A DNA stretch of 55,964 nucleotides from DATGWF01 sp035299585 (GTDB taxonomy: Bacteria; Actinomycetota; Actinomycetes; Actinomycetales; Microbacteriaceae), in contig DATGWF010000016.1 in the NCBI GenBank assembly GCA_035299585.1, positions 1 through 55,964 of the forward strand, read 5' to 3'. The position numbers and the translations under genes were made by a program. Under the pieces are notes generated by a model. The model was given only the letters and a program-made list of their open reading frames with translations, had not been told where the DNA came from and searched no databases. Below are positions 7,808-17,157 of the stretch, in pieces. How positions within the stretch are numbered: the stretch's first letter is position 1; each line of letters starts with the position of its first letter.

Positions 7808-9745
7808 ATGCCGGCCGGACGATTGCGGGCGCTCGCCCGAGCGTTCCGACTCACTATCGCAGCCGGTCTCGTGTGCGCATTTCTTCCGTCGGTCCAGACC
7901 GCGAACGCGGCGGAGACCGAGGTCCGCCTGAACATTGCAGCCAGTTCCGCAATCATCAGCCCTGGACTCGGCTTCACCGTCAGCGCCGAGGCGGAGAACT
8001 CTTCGAGTTTTCCGGTGGAAGCCGGAACGATTGCCCTGGCCACCAGCACCGGGCCGTTGGCATCGGCAGGCGCTGTTGAATCCTGGATTGCGGGTGAGGG
8101 AAGCGCCGGGCCCGACGTCGTAGTGACAAACACTCTTCCCCTCCCGGCGAATGGCACTACCGCGACGAAGCTCTCGATCCCGGCGGGTGTTGTCAATGCC
8201 GAAGGAGTATGGGGGCTTGAGGTCCAGCTGAGAATCGGCGGAGGTCGGTTCACGCAACGAACCGCGCTTGCCGTACGTTCCCAAACCACACCCGCGTCGG
8301 TGGCGACCCTCTTCGCTCTCTCGGCGCCGAGCCCGAGTGACGGACTCTACAGCCGCGAAGCGCTCGAGGAACTGTTTGCCGCCGGAAGTGACTTGCAAGC
8401 CGCGCTCAATGCGGTCGCGGGTCAGCCCATATCGGTCGGGATTGACCCGAGAATCATTGCCTCGATTCGGGTGCTCGGGAGCGACGCGCCAGCAGATGCG
8501 ACCGCGTGGTTGCGGCGCCTTGAATCCGCCGGCCTTGATACGTTCGCTCTGCAGTACGGCGATGCCGACCCCGTCGGGCAAATTCGAGCCGGATACCCGA
8601 CTCTCCTCACCCCCGGATTCGCCGACGTCACCTCGGACCCGACCGTCGCGGCGACCTTCACCGACTGGTCATATTCGCGATCGTTCTTGTGGCCGCGCGG
8701 TGATGTGCTGTCGGCAGACGATCTCGCCACCTTTGCCCTCACCAATGGCGCGCCGGTCATCGCATCGAGCGACATTGTCGGTGACGCGAGCCAACCGCTC
8801 GTTCGGGTTGGCGGGTCGACGGTTGTCGTTGCACAGAGTGGGCCGAGCGCGGCCCTGGGGCGCGCGCTGAGCGCGACGAAGTCGGTGGAGTGGCAAAATG
8901 CGTCGAACGTTCTCCAAGCGGAACTGACCTTCTTCGGCGGCCAGACGATTGTGCTCGCTCCCGACCGCACTGTGATTTCGGATGCTCTCCGTGCCGCCGC
9001 AACGCTCACGACGCTCGCACAATCGAATGTCAGTCGCGCCGTTCCCATTGGCTCGCTCAGTCCGGCAGGGAGTACCTCGCTCAAACCGACCTCCCTTCCA
9101 GACCTCCTGTCAAGCCAGTACGACCATGTTCGAGAACGAACAACTCAGCTCGAGTCATTCGCGACGGTGTCGACCCAACCCGCAGCGGTTCTTGACCCCG
9201 TCATCCGAATGACACTCGCCACGTTTGCAGTGGGGCTCTCCGACGCTGACGACACCCGAGCACGCGCAATCGCGGCGATCGATGCCACAGTCGCGACGCT
9301 GCTAGACAGCGTGCGTCTCGCCACTTCGAGCTCAATCAATGTCTTGTCGAGCGAGGCATCGCTTCCCTTTACAGTGGAAAATGACCTCGATGCGCCGATT
9401 TCGGTGAGGGTCGGAGTGGCGCCAAGCAATGGTCGCCTCCTTGTCGCGGATTCTGTCCTGACCGAGGTGCCAGCAAACTCGCGTCAAACCGTGCGTGTTC
9501 CGGTCAAGGCGAAAGTGGGCACCGGTTCGGTTGCGCTCACGGTGACGGTCGTCGACACGCGCGGTGCCACCGTCACTGCTCCTGTGATCGTGCAGGCGAA
9601 TGTGCAGGCGGACTCTGAGGGGTGGGGTGCGGTCGCGTTTGGTTCCATTGCAATCTCGCTCCTGCTCGTTGGGGTGATTCGCCAGGTCCGGAGAGCGCGA
9701 ATGGCTCGATTCGCTCAACAGGAAGCGTCTGATGGGAACGAATGA
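7808..9745 (+). CDS. Secreted membrane-anchored protein, DUF6049 type
   Basis: A 645-residue exported protein. A signal peptide is clear (basic start, hydrophobic LTIAAGLVCAFLPSV, cleavage likely after TANA). A long, mostly extracellular beta-rich and alpha/beta region follows, then one C-terminal helix (GAVAFGSIAISLLLVGVI) and a basic cytoplasmic tail. This architecture and its place directly before murJ match the conserved actinobacterial family usually labelled DUF6049 (Rv3909-like in Mycobacterium). Its end overlaps murJ by 14 bases, implying coupled translation and a role near peptidoglycan precursor export, although the biochemical function is unknown. Confidence 0.75.
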   Translation: MPAGRLRALARAFRLTIAAGLVCAFLPSVQTANAAETEVRLNIAASSAIISPGLGFTVSAEAENSSSFPVEAGTIALATSTGPLASAGAVESWIAGEGSAGPDVVVTNTLPLPANGTTATKLSIPAGVVNAEGVWGLEVQLRIGGGRFTQRTALAVRSQTTPASVATLFALSAPSPSDGLYSREALEELFAAGSDLQAALNAVAGQPISVGIDPRIIASIRVLGSDAPADATAWLRRLESAGLDTFALQYGDADPVGQIRAGYPTLLTPGFADVTSDPTVAATFTDWSYSRSFLWPRGDVLSADDLATFALTNGAPVIASSDIVGDASQPLVRVGGSTVVVAQSGPSAALGRALSATKSVEWQNASNVLQAELTFFGGQTIVLAPDRTVISDALRAAATLTTLAQSNVSRAVPIGSLSPAGSTSLKPTSLPDLLSSQYDHVRERTTQLESFATVSTQPAAVLDPVIRMTLATFAVGLSDADDTRARAIAAIDATVATLLDSVRLATSSSINVLSSEASLPFTVENDLDAPISVRVGVAPSNGRLLVADSVLTEVPANSRQTVRVPVKAKVGTGSVALTVTVVDTRGATVTAPVIVQANVQADSEGWGAVAFGSIAISLLLVGVIRQVRRARMARFAQQEASDGNE

Positions 9746-11378
9746 CCTGCGCCGCGCGAGCGTATTGATGGCCGTCGGAACTATCACGTCACGCGTGCTG
9801 GGCTTCCTTCGCGCAATCGTCCTTGCCGCGGCAATCGGTCTCGTGGGCTCAACCGGCGCAAACATGTTCAGCATCGCGAACCAGCTCCCGAACACCATCT
9901 ATGCCATTGTTGCCGGCGGCGTCCTGAGCGCGATATTCGTCCCGCAAATCGTGCGTGCGAGCGCCGCCGAAGACGGAGGGGCGAGCTACGTCAACAAACT
10001 TCTCACGGTCTGCATCGTCGGCCTGGCCGCAACAACGATTGTCGCGACCGTCGCCGCACCGGTCCTCACGGCCCTCTACGGAACCAGACTCGACCCGGCC
10101 GCACTGAAGCTTGCAACCGGGTTTGCGTACTGGTGCCTCCCGCAAATCTTCTTCTACGGGCTCTACACGATTTTCGGTGAAGTGCTCAACGCCCGCAAGG
10201 TCTTCGGCCCGTATACGTGGGCTCCGGCACTGAACAACGTGGTCGGTTTGGCGGGCCTGGCTGTGTTCATGGGTGTGTACGGCGGAATGACCGGTGTCGG
10301 CCGGGAACCGCAGGACTGGTCGGGTGGAATGATTGCCCTGCTCGCTGGGACAACCACACTCGGTGTCGTCGCGCAAGCCGGCATCCTGGTCGCTTTCTTC
10401 CGCCGGGCTCATATTCGCTTCAGATTCGATTGGCGCTGGCGAGGACACGGGCTCGGAACCGCGGGTCGGCTCGCTGGGTGGACCTTCGGCATGCTCCTGC
10501 TCACGACTCTTGCGGGCATTGTTGAGACCAACGTCGCCGGGATCGCCTCGAACAGCGGCGCCGCATCCATAGCGGCGCTGGCGAACGCGTGGCTGGTGTT
10601 CATGCTGCCGCACTCGGTCATCGCGGTTTCCATCGCGACCGCCTACTTCACTCGCATGAGCGAGCACGCCAGTCGTTCCGATGTGGACGCCCTCCGGAAC
10701 GACATGACGAGCGCCGCTCGCTCCATCGGACTTCTCATCTGGCTCGCCACGCTCGTCATAGCAGTTTGCGCGCCGTTTATCGGTGCCGTGTTTATGCCTG
10801 GACAGCACGCGGAAATCGTGGCCTTCGGTGCAATCGTGATCGCCTACATTGCCGGACTGTTGCCGTTCAGCTTGCTGTTTCTCGTGCAGCGGACGTTCTA
10901 CACGCTGGGCGATACACGGACACCGTTCTTCTACACGCTCGCTCAGGTTGTGCTCATTTGTCTGGGTTCTCTGGCGGTCGCGAAGCTCCCTGCCGAACAG
11001 ATTGCCGCGGGTATCGCTCTCCTCGTTACGGGTTCGGGTGTCATGCAACTCGTTCTCGCGGCGGCATTGTTGCGGCGCCGGATTGGCCGCCTCGACGGGA
11101 GATTGCTGTCGGCGAGCTTCCTGCGCTTTGCAATCGCAGGGGTTCCCACAATTGCGCTCGGCGCGTTCACAATCCAGGCAATCGATGCACTCGATTCGTC
11201 GGTCAACCTCGGCTTCGAAAGTCGATTCGGCGCTCTCGTTGGGATGGCGGCCGTCGGAGTCGTCATGGCCGCAACCTATTTCGGGACTCTCGCCCTCCTT
11301 CGTGCTCCGGAACTTCGCGGGGTTTCCCGCTTCATGCGCGTGGGCCGGTCTGATGGGAATAGCCGCGACCTAGACTGA
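9732..11378 (+). CDS. murJ: Lipid II flippase MurJ (MviN family)
   Basis: MurJ moves lipid II across the membrane for peptidoglycan synthesis. The 548-residue protein has about 14 membrane helices and typical features near the N-terminus (ASVLMAVGTITSRVLGFLR, NMFSIANQLPNTIYAIVAGGVLSAIFVPQ). Unlike mycobacterial MviN it lacks a cytoplasmic pseudokinase extension. It is translationally coupled to the DUF6049-type gene. In many actinobacteria sigM genes follow; here trxB comes directly after. Confidence 0.93.
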   Translation: MGTNDLRRASVLMAVGTITSRVLGFLRAIVLAAAIGLVGSTGANMFSIANQLPNTIYAIVAGGVLSAIFVPQIVRASAAEDGGASYVNKLLTVCIVGLAATTIVATVAAPVLTALYGTRLDPAALKLATGFAYWCLPQIFFYGLYTIFGEVLNARKVFGPYTWAPALNNVVGLAGLAVFMGVYGGMTGVGREPQDWSGGMIALLAGTTTLGVVAQAGILVAFFRRAHIRFRFDWRWRGHGLGTAGRLAGWTFGMLLLTTLAGIVETNVAGIASNSGAASIAALANAWLVFMLPHSVIAVSIATAYFTRMSEHASRSDVDALRNDMTSAARSIGLLIWLATLVIAVCAPFIGAVFMPGQHAEIVAFGAIVIAYIAGLLPFSLLFLVQRTFYTLGDTRTPFFYTLAQVVLICLGSLAVAKLPAEQIAAGIALLVTGSGVMQLVLAAALLRRRIGRLDGRLLSASFLRFAIAGVPTIALGAFTIQAIDALDSSVNLGFESRFGALVGMAAVGVVMAATYFGTLALLRAPELRGVSRFMRVGRSDGNSRDLD

Positions 11379-11417
11379 GTTCCAGCCAGTGCCCCCATTC
11401 GTGTCGCAAGGAGCAAC

Positions 11418-12356
11418 GTGAACGACGTCGTCATCATCGGATCCGGCCCGGCGGGCTTCACCGCAGCCATTTACGCAGCCCGCGCCGAGCTTGCACCCGT
11501 GCTCGTTGCGAGTTCCGTGGAAGTCGGGGGCGAGCTGATGAACACGACCGAGGTCGAGAACTTCCCCGGCTTTGAGGAAGGGATTCAGGGGCCCGACCTC
11601 ATGACGAAGATGCAGGCTCAGGCGGAACGATTCGGCACACAGGTTCGATATGACGATGTGACCGCGGTCGACTTCTCGAACACCGTCAAGCGGGTCACGC
11701 TTGGGTCCGGGGATGTCCTCGAGGCTCGCTCCGTCATCTTTGCGACCGGTTCCGCCTACCGCAAGCTCGGTCTGCCCGAAGAGGAGCGCCTCTCGGGACA
11801 CGGAGTGTCGTGGTGTGCCACGTGCGACGGGTTCTTCTTCAAGACGCAGACCATCGCTGTCATCGGCGGCGGCGACTCTGCAATGGAAGAGGCCAACTTC
11901 CTCACCCGCTTCGCGGAGAAGGTCTACGTTGTGCACCGTCGTGACAGCCTCAAGGCCTCCAAGATTATGCAGCAGCGCGCATTCGACAATCCCAAGATCG
12001 AGTTCGTCTGGAACAGCGAAGTTGCCGCAATTCTCGGCGAGGATTCCGTAACCGGTTTGCGTTTGCGGAGCACGGTAGACCAGACCGAGTCGGAGCTTGC
12101 CGTCACCGGCGTGTTCGTCGCAATCGGCAACGACCCCCGAACGCACCTCGTTCACGGTCAGCTCGAGCTCACCGCAGACGGAACCATCTGGGTCGACGGA
12201 CGAAGCTCGCGGACGAGCGTTCCGGGGGTATTTGCCGCTGGTGACGTCATCGATCCGAGTTATCGTCAGGCGGTAACGGCCGCGGCATCGGGTACTGTCG
12301 CTGCGCTGGACGCCGAACACTATCTGGCCGACTTGGCCGACGCTGAAAAGGAGTAG
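11418..12356 (+). CDS. trxB: Thioredoxin-disulfide reductase
   Basis: A 312-residue flavoprotein that reduces thioredoxin with NADPH. FAD-binding GSGPAG near residue 10, redox-active CATC at residues 134-137, NADPH-binding GGGDSAMEEA, and the C-terminal FAD motif GVFAAGDVID are all present. The start is GTG 11418 with GGAG seven bases upstream. A TAGACT hexamer at 11371-11376, overlapping the murJ stop, could be a promoter -10. trxA follows after two bases, so both are co-expressed. Confidence 0.97.
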   Translation: MNDVVIIGSGPAGFTAAIYAARAELAPVLVASSVEVGGELMNTTEVENFPGFEEGIQGPDLMTKMQAQAERFGTQVRYDDVTAVDFSNTVKRVTLGSGDVLEARSVIFATGSAYRKLGLPEEERLSGHGVSWCATCDGFFFKTQTIAVIGGGDSAMEEANFLTRFAEKVYVVHRRDSLKASKIMQQRAFDNPKIEFVWNSEVAAILGEDSVTGLRLRSTVDQTESELAVTGVFVAIGNDPRTHLVHGQLELTADGTIWVDGRSSRTSVPGVFAAGDVIDPSYRQAVTAAASGTVAALDAEHYLADLADAEKE

Positions 12357-12358
12357 TC

Positions 12359-12685
12359 ATGGGTGCACGAAACGTCACCGAAGCAACATTCGAAGCCGAA
12401 GTGCTTCAAAGCGCAAAGCCGGTCCTGGTCGATTTCTGGGCGGAATGGTGCGGCCCGTGCCGCGCTGTCGGGCCAATCCTGGACCAAATCGCGACCGAGC
12501 ACGCCGAAAAGATTGACATCGTCAAGGTCAACGTCGATGAGAACCCCGGCCTTGCCATGCAATACCAGATCACGTCGATTCCGGCCATGAAGGTATTCCA
12601 GGGCGGCTCGGTGACGCAGACGATCATTGGCGCCAAGCCAAAGCCCGCCATCGAAGCCGACCTCGCTGACATCATCGGCTCTTAG
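12359..12685 (+). CDS. trxA: Thioredoxin
   Basis: A 108-residue thioredoxin with the active site WCGPC (W30-C34) in FWAEWCGPCRAV, and the cis-proline region SIPAM. It reduces cytosolic protein disulfides such as those of ribonucleotide reductase, and is recycled by TrxB encoded two bases upstream. AAAAGGAG before the trxB stop serves as its ribosome-binding site. A terminator follows. Confidence 0.97.
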   Translation: MGARNVTEATFEAEVLQSAKPVLVDFWAEWCGPCRAVGPILDQIATEHAEKIDIVKVNVDENPGLAMQYQITSIPAMKVFQGGSVTQTIIGAKPKPAIEADLADIIGS

Positions 12686-12704
12686 GCAGCACGGCTACCG
12701 ACTC

Positions 12705-12737
12705 ATCCCCGTCCGCCCGCTGCGGGCGGGGATGTTT
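12705..12737 (+). terminator. Rho-independent terminator after trxA
   Basis: CCGCCCGC (12713-12720) pairs with GCGGGCGG (12722-12729), extended by ATCC/GGAT around a small bulge, then GTTT. It ends the trxB-trxA unit. Confidence 0.65.
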
Positions 12738-12779
12738 CATCACGTAGCATGAGGCAACGATTACCGATGGGACACCGGA

Positions 12780-14087
12780 TTGGCTGAACGCGGCGGAACC
12801 TCGCTCGACCCGTGGTTGCACCATTATGCGGCTCGGACGGCAGGACTATCCGCGAGTGAGGTGCGTGCGCTGTTTGCCGTCGCGTCGCGACCCGAAGTGG
12901 TGTCCCTTGCCGGCGGGATGCCGTTCGTGTCGGCGCTCCCCCAAGAATTCGTGATGTCCGCCCTCGAACGAACGATGCGAAACCACGGAGCGGCGGCTCT
13001 CCAGTACGGTTCGGGTCAGGGAACCGAGCGGCTTCGCGAACACATCCTTGACGTTATGGCGCTCGAGGGAATATCGGCCTCCATCGACAACGTGGTCGTC
13101 ACGACAGGTTCGCAGCAAGCCGTTGACCTCGTGGCGAAGCTGTTTCTCGACCCGGGCGACGTCGTGCTCGCCGAAGCGCCAAGCTACGTCGGAGCGCTCG
13201 GTGTGTTTCGCTCCTACGAGGCCGAGGTCGTCCACATCGAGGTGGACGACGACGGATTGGTTCCCGAGGCGCTCCAGGCCCGAATTGCGAGCGTCCGTGC
13301 CGAAGGCCGCCGAATCAAGTTCCTGTACACCATCCCGAACTTCCACAACCCGGCTGGTGTGACCCTGTCGGCTGCCCGACGGCCCGAAATCCTGGCGATA
13401 TGCCGAGCCAATGACATTTTGATCCTGGAAGACAACCCGTACGGACTCCTGTGGTTCGACCACGCCGCTCCGGATGCGCTTCGCTCCATCGAAGAAGATG
13501 GGGTGATTTATCTTGGGTCGTTCTCAAAAACCTTTGCCGCCGGATTCCGAGTGGGTTGGGCTCTCGCGCCGCACGCGATTCGCGAGAAACTCGTGCTTGC
13601 GAGCGAATCCGCAATCCTTTCACCGAGCGTGTTCAGTCAGACGGTCATTGCCGAATACCTTGATGCGGTTGACTGGCGCGCACAAATCGATACGTTCCGA
13701 GGACTGTATCGCGAACGTCGCGATGCGATGGTCACGGCGCTCGACGATTTCCTGCCAGACATCCGGCATACCCACCCCGGCGGCGGATTCTTTGTCTGGC
13801 TCGACTTGCCCGAAGAGCTTGATTCGAAGGCCATGCTCCCGAGAGCGGTCAAGGAGCTCGTCGCGTATACGCCGGGAACGGCTTTCTTCGCTGACGGGAA
13901 CGGCCGGCAAAACATTCGACTGTCGTTCTGTTATCCCTCTGCCGAGCAGATTCGTGTCGGGGTTCGGCGCCTCGCAACCGTCCTGAGTGCCGAACGAGAG
14001 CTTCTCGAAACCTTCCGTGGGACTGGCGACCTTCGGAGTCGTTCGAACGATCAACGGACAACGACGCCCCCTCCGGACGTGGTGTAG
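12780..14087 (+). CDS. PLP-dependent aminotransferase (class I/II, 2-aminoadipate type)
   Basis: A 435-residue fold-type I aminotransferase of the LysN/2-aminoadipate group. Seen: substrate loop VVSLAGGMP, cofactor region LQYGSGQGTERLREHI, NFHNPAGVTLS, DNPYGLLWF and the PLP-lysine motif SFSKTFAAGFRVGW. It lacks the GntR DNA-binding domain of MocR regulators. The start is TTG 12780, with no upstream ATG in frame and only a weak purine-rich stretch before it. The exact amino-acid substrate cannot be told. The gene lies seven bases from the Ddl-type gene and may share its transcript; supply of D-amino acids is a possible but unproven link. Confidence 0.85.
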   Translation: MAERGGTSLDPWLHHYAARTAGLSASEVRALFAVASRPEVVSLAGGMPFVSALPQEFVMSALERTMRNHGAAALQYGSGQGTERLREHILDVMALEGISASIDNVVVTTGSQQAVDLVAKLFLDPGDVVLAEAPSYVGALGVFRSYEAEVVHIEVDDDGLVPEALQARIASVRAEGRRIKFLYTIPNFHNPAGVTLSAARRPEILAICRANDILILEDNPYGLLWFDHAAPDALRSIEEDGVIYLGSFSKTFAAGFRVGWALAPHAIREKLVLASESAILSPSVFSQTVIAEYLDAVDWRAQIDTFRGLYRERRDAMVTALDDFLPDIRHTHPGGGFFVWLDLPEELDSKAMLPRAVKELVAYTPGTAFFADGNGRQNIRLSFCYPSAEQIRVGVRRLATVLSAERELLETFRGTGDLRSRSNDQRTTTPPPDVV

Positions 14088-14100
14088 GAGCCAAGTGACT

Positions 14101-15042
14101 ATGAAGATTGTTGTGATTTCGGGCGGAATCTCCCATGAGCGCGACATTTCGTTGCGTTCGGGGCGACGCGTGGCTGACGCGCTTGCCGACGCCGGGCACG
14201 AGGTCCATGTCCTCGAACCAGACCCCCAGCTCCTCTCTCGAATCGAATCGCTCGCGCCGGCCGCCATTGTTCCGATGGTTCATGGAGCATCCGGCGAAGA
14301 CGGCTCCCTCCTGGCGCTTCTCGAGCTCGCCGGACGACCGTATCTCGGTTCGTCGGCACAGAGTGCCCGATTGGCATGGTCGAAGCCGGCCGCGCGCGAT
14401 CGCATTGCCGAATGTGGTGTGGCCGTCCCAGAAGGTTTCGTGTTGACTCGCGAAAGCTTCCGCGAACTCTCGGCTCAGTCGATTCTGCAGCTTCTGGGTT
14501 CGACAGTGCGATTCCCGCTGGTCGTCAAGCCCGGCAGCGGTGGTTCCTCCCAGGGTGTCTCCATCGTTGCGGACGCAACGGGACTCGCTCGAGCACTGGT
14601 TGAAGCATTCACCTATGCAGACGTTGCGCTCTGCGAACGATGGATTCCGGGCAACGAGGTCGCCGTCAGCGTGTGGCGAGACGAGGTCGGCCTCCGTGCA
14701 CTACCACCGGTCGAGATTGCCCCCCAAGACGGCATCTATGACTTCGAAGCTCGGTATAACGCCGGTGAGACGACCTTCTTCATTCCCGCGCGACTCGAGC
14801 CAACGGCCATCGCGGCGCTCGGTGATGCCGCGGTGCGCGTCCACCGGGAACTCGGCTTAGGTGACTTTTCCCGAGTTGACTTCATCGTCGATGACGCCGG
14901 AACGCCCTGGTTTCTCGAGGCGAATGTCATCCCGGGCTTTACCGAGACCTCGCTATTTCCTCTAGCGCTCGGTGGAGCGGACCTCACGCTCACCGAGGCA
15001 TTCGACCGCGCCGTGCGCGCGGTCACGGAACGGGCTCACTAG
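14101..15042 (+). CDS. ddl: D-alanine-D-alanine ligase family ATP-grasp enzyme
   Basis: Ddl joins two D-Ala residues for the peptidoglycan stem peptide. The 313-residue protein has the N-terminal GGISHERDISLRSG, the ATP-grasp loop GSGGSSQGVSIV, and the C-terminal EANVIPGFTETS that binds metal and substrate. ATG 14101 lies ten bases from AGGAG (14086-14090); GTG 14095, four bases from it, would add two residues. Family members of this subgroup beside parB may be the only Ddl or a second copy; I cannot tell from this window. Its stop interlocks with the parB stop (CTAG). Confidence 0.85.
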   Translation: MKIVVISGGISHERDISLRSGRRVADALADAGHEVHVLEPDPQLLSRIESLAPAAIVPMVHGASGEDGSLLALLELAGRPYLGSSAQSARLAWSKPAARDRIAECGVAVPEGFVLTRESFRELSAQSILQLLGSTVRFPLVVKPGSGGSSQGVSIVADATGLARALVEAFTYADVALCERWIPGNEVAVSVWRDEVGLRALPPVEIAPQDGIYDFEARYNAGETTFFIPARLEPTAIAALGDAAVRVHRELGLGDFSRVDFIVDDAGTPWFLEANVIPGFTETSLFPLALGGADLTLTEAFDRAVRAVTERAH

Positions 15043-15986
15043 GACTCGTCCAGCACATCCGCGAGGTGCATGACCTCAAGGATGCGCCGCAGGTCTTGAA
15101 CGCTCGAGAAATCGATGCTGACCTGGCCTTTTCGCGCGTTGAGTTTGATTGAAACGCGGGTGTCTAGCCGATCACCGAGGCGCCCAGCGGCGTCTCCGAG
15201 GAAGGACTGCTTCGAGCCTGGGACGATGCGCTTCGCCTTCGTCGCGGTCTGGACGGTGCCAGCAACCGCCTCTGCGGCGCGCACCGAAAGGTCTTCGTTG
15301 ACGATCTTGTCGGCGAGACGTTGCATCGCCTCGCTGTCGTCGCCGACGCTCAAGATTGCGCGCGCGTGGCCGGCCGTCAGGACTCCGGAAGCAACGCGAA
15401 GCTGTACCGTCTCGGGCAGCTTGAGAAGGCGGATAGTGTTCGAGATTTGAGGCCGGGAACGGCCAATACGCTCGGCAAGTTGTTCCTGGGTGATTCCGAA
15501 GTCTTCCAGGAGCTGCTGATAGGCCGACGCTTCTTCGAGCGGGTTGAGTTGCGAGCGGTGCAAATTCTCGAGCAGCGCGTCACGCAGAAGATCCTCGTCT
15601 GCGGTGTCACGAACGACGGCGGGGATCGATTTGAGTCCGGCCGCCTTGCTCGCACGGAGACGTCGCTCGCCCATGATGAGTTCGTACTTGCCGTCGACCC
15701 CGGGTCGAGGTCGAACCACGATGGGCTGCAAGACACCGAACTCACGAACGCTGTGAATGAGTTCCTTGAGGTGATCCTCATCGAACACTTTTCGCGGCTG
15801 TGCGGGGTTCGGAATGATGTCGGCGGGGTTGAGCTGCACGAGCTGTGCGCCGGGAACACTCACCAGACCTGGTGTCGACTCGCTCGAACCGCTCGGGAAC
15901 AATACGTCAACCGGACGCTCGCCTTCTTCGCCCGTGGGAATGAGTGCCCCGATTCCACGGCCGAGACCCGTACGCTTGGTTGCCAT
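15039..15986 (-). CDS. parB: Chromosome-partitioning protein ParB
   Basis: ParB is a CTP-dependent DNA clamp that loads at parS and spreads, organising the origin for segregation. The 315-residue protein starts MATKRTGLGRGIGALIP, a ParA-interacting N-terminal peptide. The CTPase/ParB domain includes NPAQPRKVF and MGERRLRAS near residues 60-120, and the helix-turn-helix region LAERIGRSRPQISNTIRLLKLP follows. parA starts upstream, two bases away. Three matching parS sites lie 1.8-2.1 kb upstream. Confidence 0.97.
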   Translation of the reverse strand: MATKRTGLGRGIGALIPTGEEGERPVDVLFPSGSSESTPGLVSVPGAQLVQLNPADIIPNPAQPRKVFDEDHLKELIHSVREFGVLQPIVVRPRPGVDGKYELIMGERRLRASKAAGLKSIPAVVRDTADEDLLRDALLENLHRSQLNPLEEASAYQQLLEDFGITQEQLAERIGRSRPQISNTIRLLKLPETVQLRVASGVLTAGHARAILSVGDDSEAMQRLADKIVNEDLSVRAAEAVAGTVQTATKAKRIVPGSKQSFLGDAAGRLGDRLDTRVSIKLNARKGQVSIDFSSVQDLRRILEVMHLADVLDES

Positions 15987-15988
15987 TG

Positions 15989-16918
15989 CTATCGTCCCTC
16001 TCGCTCGCCTCGGACGGCGATTTCGGCGGCCGCTTCACGGTACGCCAGCGCTCCACTTGATTCAAAGTCGTATTCGATGACCGTTTGTCCGTAACTCGGT
16101 GCTTCGGAGACCCGCACAGAGCGCGGGATGACCGCATCCAGTACCTCTGCCGGAAAATGCTCTCGAACTTCTTGCGCAACTTGCTGGGCAAGGTTGGTTC
16201 GACCGTCGTACATCGTGAGCAGGATCGTCGAAACCGTCAATTGAGGATTCAAATGGGTTCGGATGAGGTCGATGTTCTTCAGCAGCTGAGACAAGCCCTC
16301 GAGCGCGTAGTACTCACACTGGATGGGAATGAGCACCTCTTGAGCCGCAACGAAGGCGTTGATCGTGAGGAGGCCGAGTGAAGGTGGGCAGTCAATAAAG
16401 ACGTAGTGGTAGGGCTCGGCCATGGATTCGAGTTGCGCTCGGAGTGCGCGCTGGAGGCGCTGTTCGCGGGCTACCAGAGAGACGAGCTCAATCTCGGCTC
16501 CGGCCAGGTGGATGTTTGCCGGCAAACAATGCAGTCGACTCTCTTCGCGAGATGGTCGGATTACGGCAGCCATTGGCTCATCGCCAACGAGTACGTCATA
16601 GCTACTCAAGGTCTCGGAGTGGTGGTCAACACCGAGCGCTGTTGAAGCATTGCCCTGCGGGTCCAAATCGATGACGAGGACTCGGGCGCCCGAGCGCGCA
16701 AGCGCTGATGCAAGATTGACCGTCGTGGTGGTTTTTCCGACGCCACCCTTCTGGTTGGAGATTGTCAGAACCCGCGTTGACTGAGGAAGTGGCACGGCGT
16801 TGGCGGCGAGTTTCTCCCGGCGAAGGGATTCGTCAACGATGGCTCGAGCAATAGGCGTCTCGGCGGCATCAAAGATCGCCCGAGCCGTTTCGGCATCCCA
16901 ATCGACCGCTTCAGCCAC
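15989..16918 (-). CDS. parA: Chromosome-partitioning ATPase ParA
   Basis: A Walker-type ATPase that moves ParB-origin complexes. The deviant Walker A KGGVGKTTTTVNLA starts near residue 55 after an N-terminal extension of about 50 residues typical of actinobacterial ParA; VLVIDLDPQGNAS and FIDCPPSLG follow. 309 residues. GTG 16918 has AAGGGA six bases upstream. parB follows after two bases, so both are one transcript. A DnaA box sits in the gap upstream. Confidence 0.96.
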   Translation of the reverse strand: MAEAVDWDAETARAIFDAAETPIARAIVDESLRREKLAANAVPLPQSTRVLTISNQKGGVGKTTTTVNLASALARSGARVLVIDLDPQGNASTALGVDHHSETLSSYDVLVGDEPMAAVIRPSREESRLHCLPANIHLAGAEIELVSLVAREQRLQRALRAQLESMAEPYHYVFIDCPPSLGLLTINAFVAAQEVLIPIQCEYYALEGLSQLLKNIDLIRTHLNPQLTVSTILLTMYDGRTNLAQQVAQEVREHFPAEVLDAVIPRSVRVSEAPSYGQTVIEYDFESSGALAYREAAAEIAVRGEREGR

Positions 16919-17003
16919 GGAAATCCCTTCGCTTGTCCGGTCTCATGCTAACGAGCGTCGCGGCACGCCGGAATCTTTGAAACGTGCTTCCGTCCGGATT
17001 GCC

Positions 17004-17012
17004 TGTGGATAA
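17004..17012 (-). promoter_or_regulatory. DnaA box upstream of parA
   Basis: TGTGGATAA, a perfect DnaA 9-mer, lies 86 bases before the parA start in the 239-base gap between parA and rsmG. A one-mismatch copy (TGGGGATAA) is at 17122-17130. No gene is seen in this gap. Confidence 0.6.
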
Positions 17013-17157
17013 AGCTGGGGAATCTTTGCAATACAGGCAGCCAAACGCGTTCACGGGGCCAAAGTTCCGCGGGATATCGGGGGACGGGCAACACCGGCAA
17101 AATGCATGCAAATCTCCGAGCTGGGGATAAACCCGTGGAGAATTCGTGGAGAGAGCG

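Noticed and set aside
9849..11048. 399-residue frame antisense to murJ
   Set aside because: Same reason: polar, low-complexity mirror of a membrane protein gene.
11370..12320. 316-residue open frame antisense to trxB
   Set aside because: trxB is certain on the other strand; antisense frame has no recognisable motif.
13987..14100. N-terminal extension of the Ddl-type ligase
   Set aside because: Lies inside the aminotransferase gene and lacks similarity to Ddl; the family starts at MKIVVISGG.
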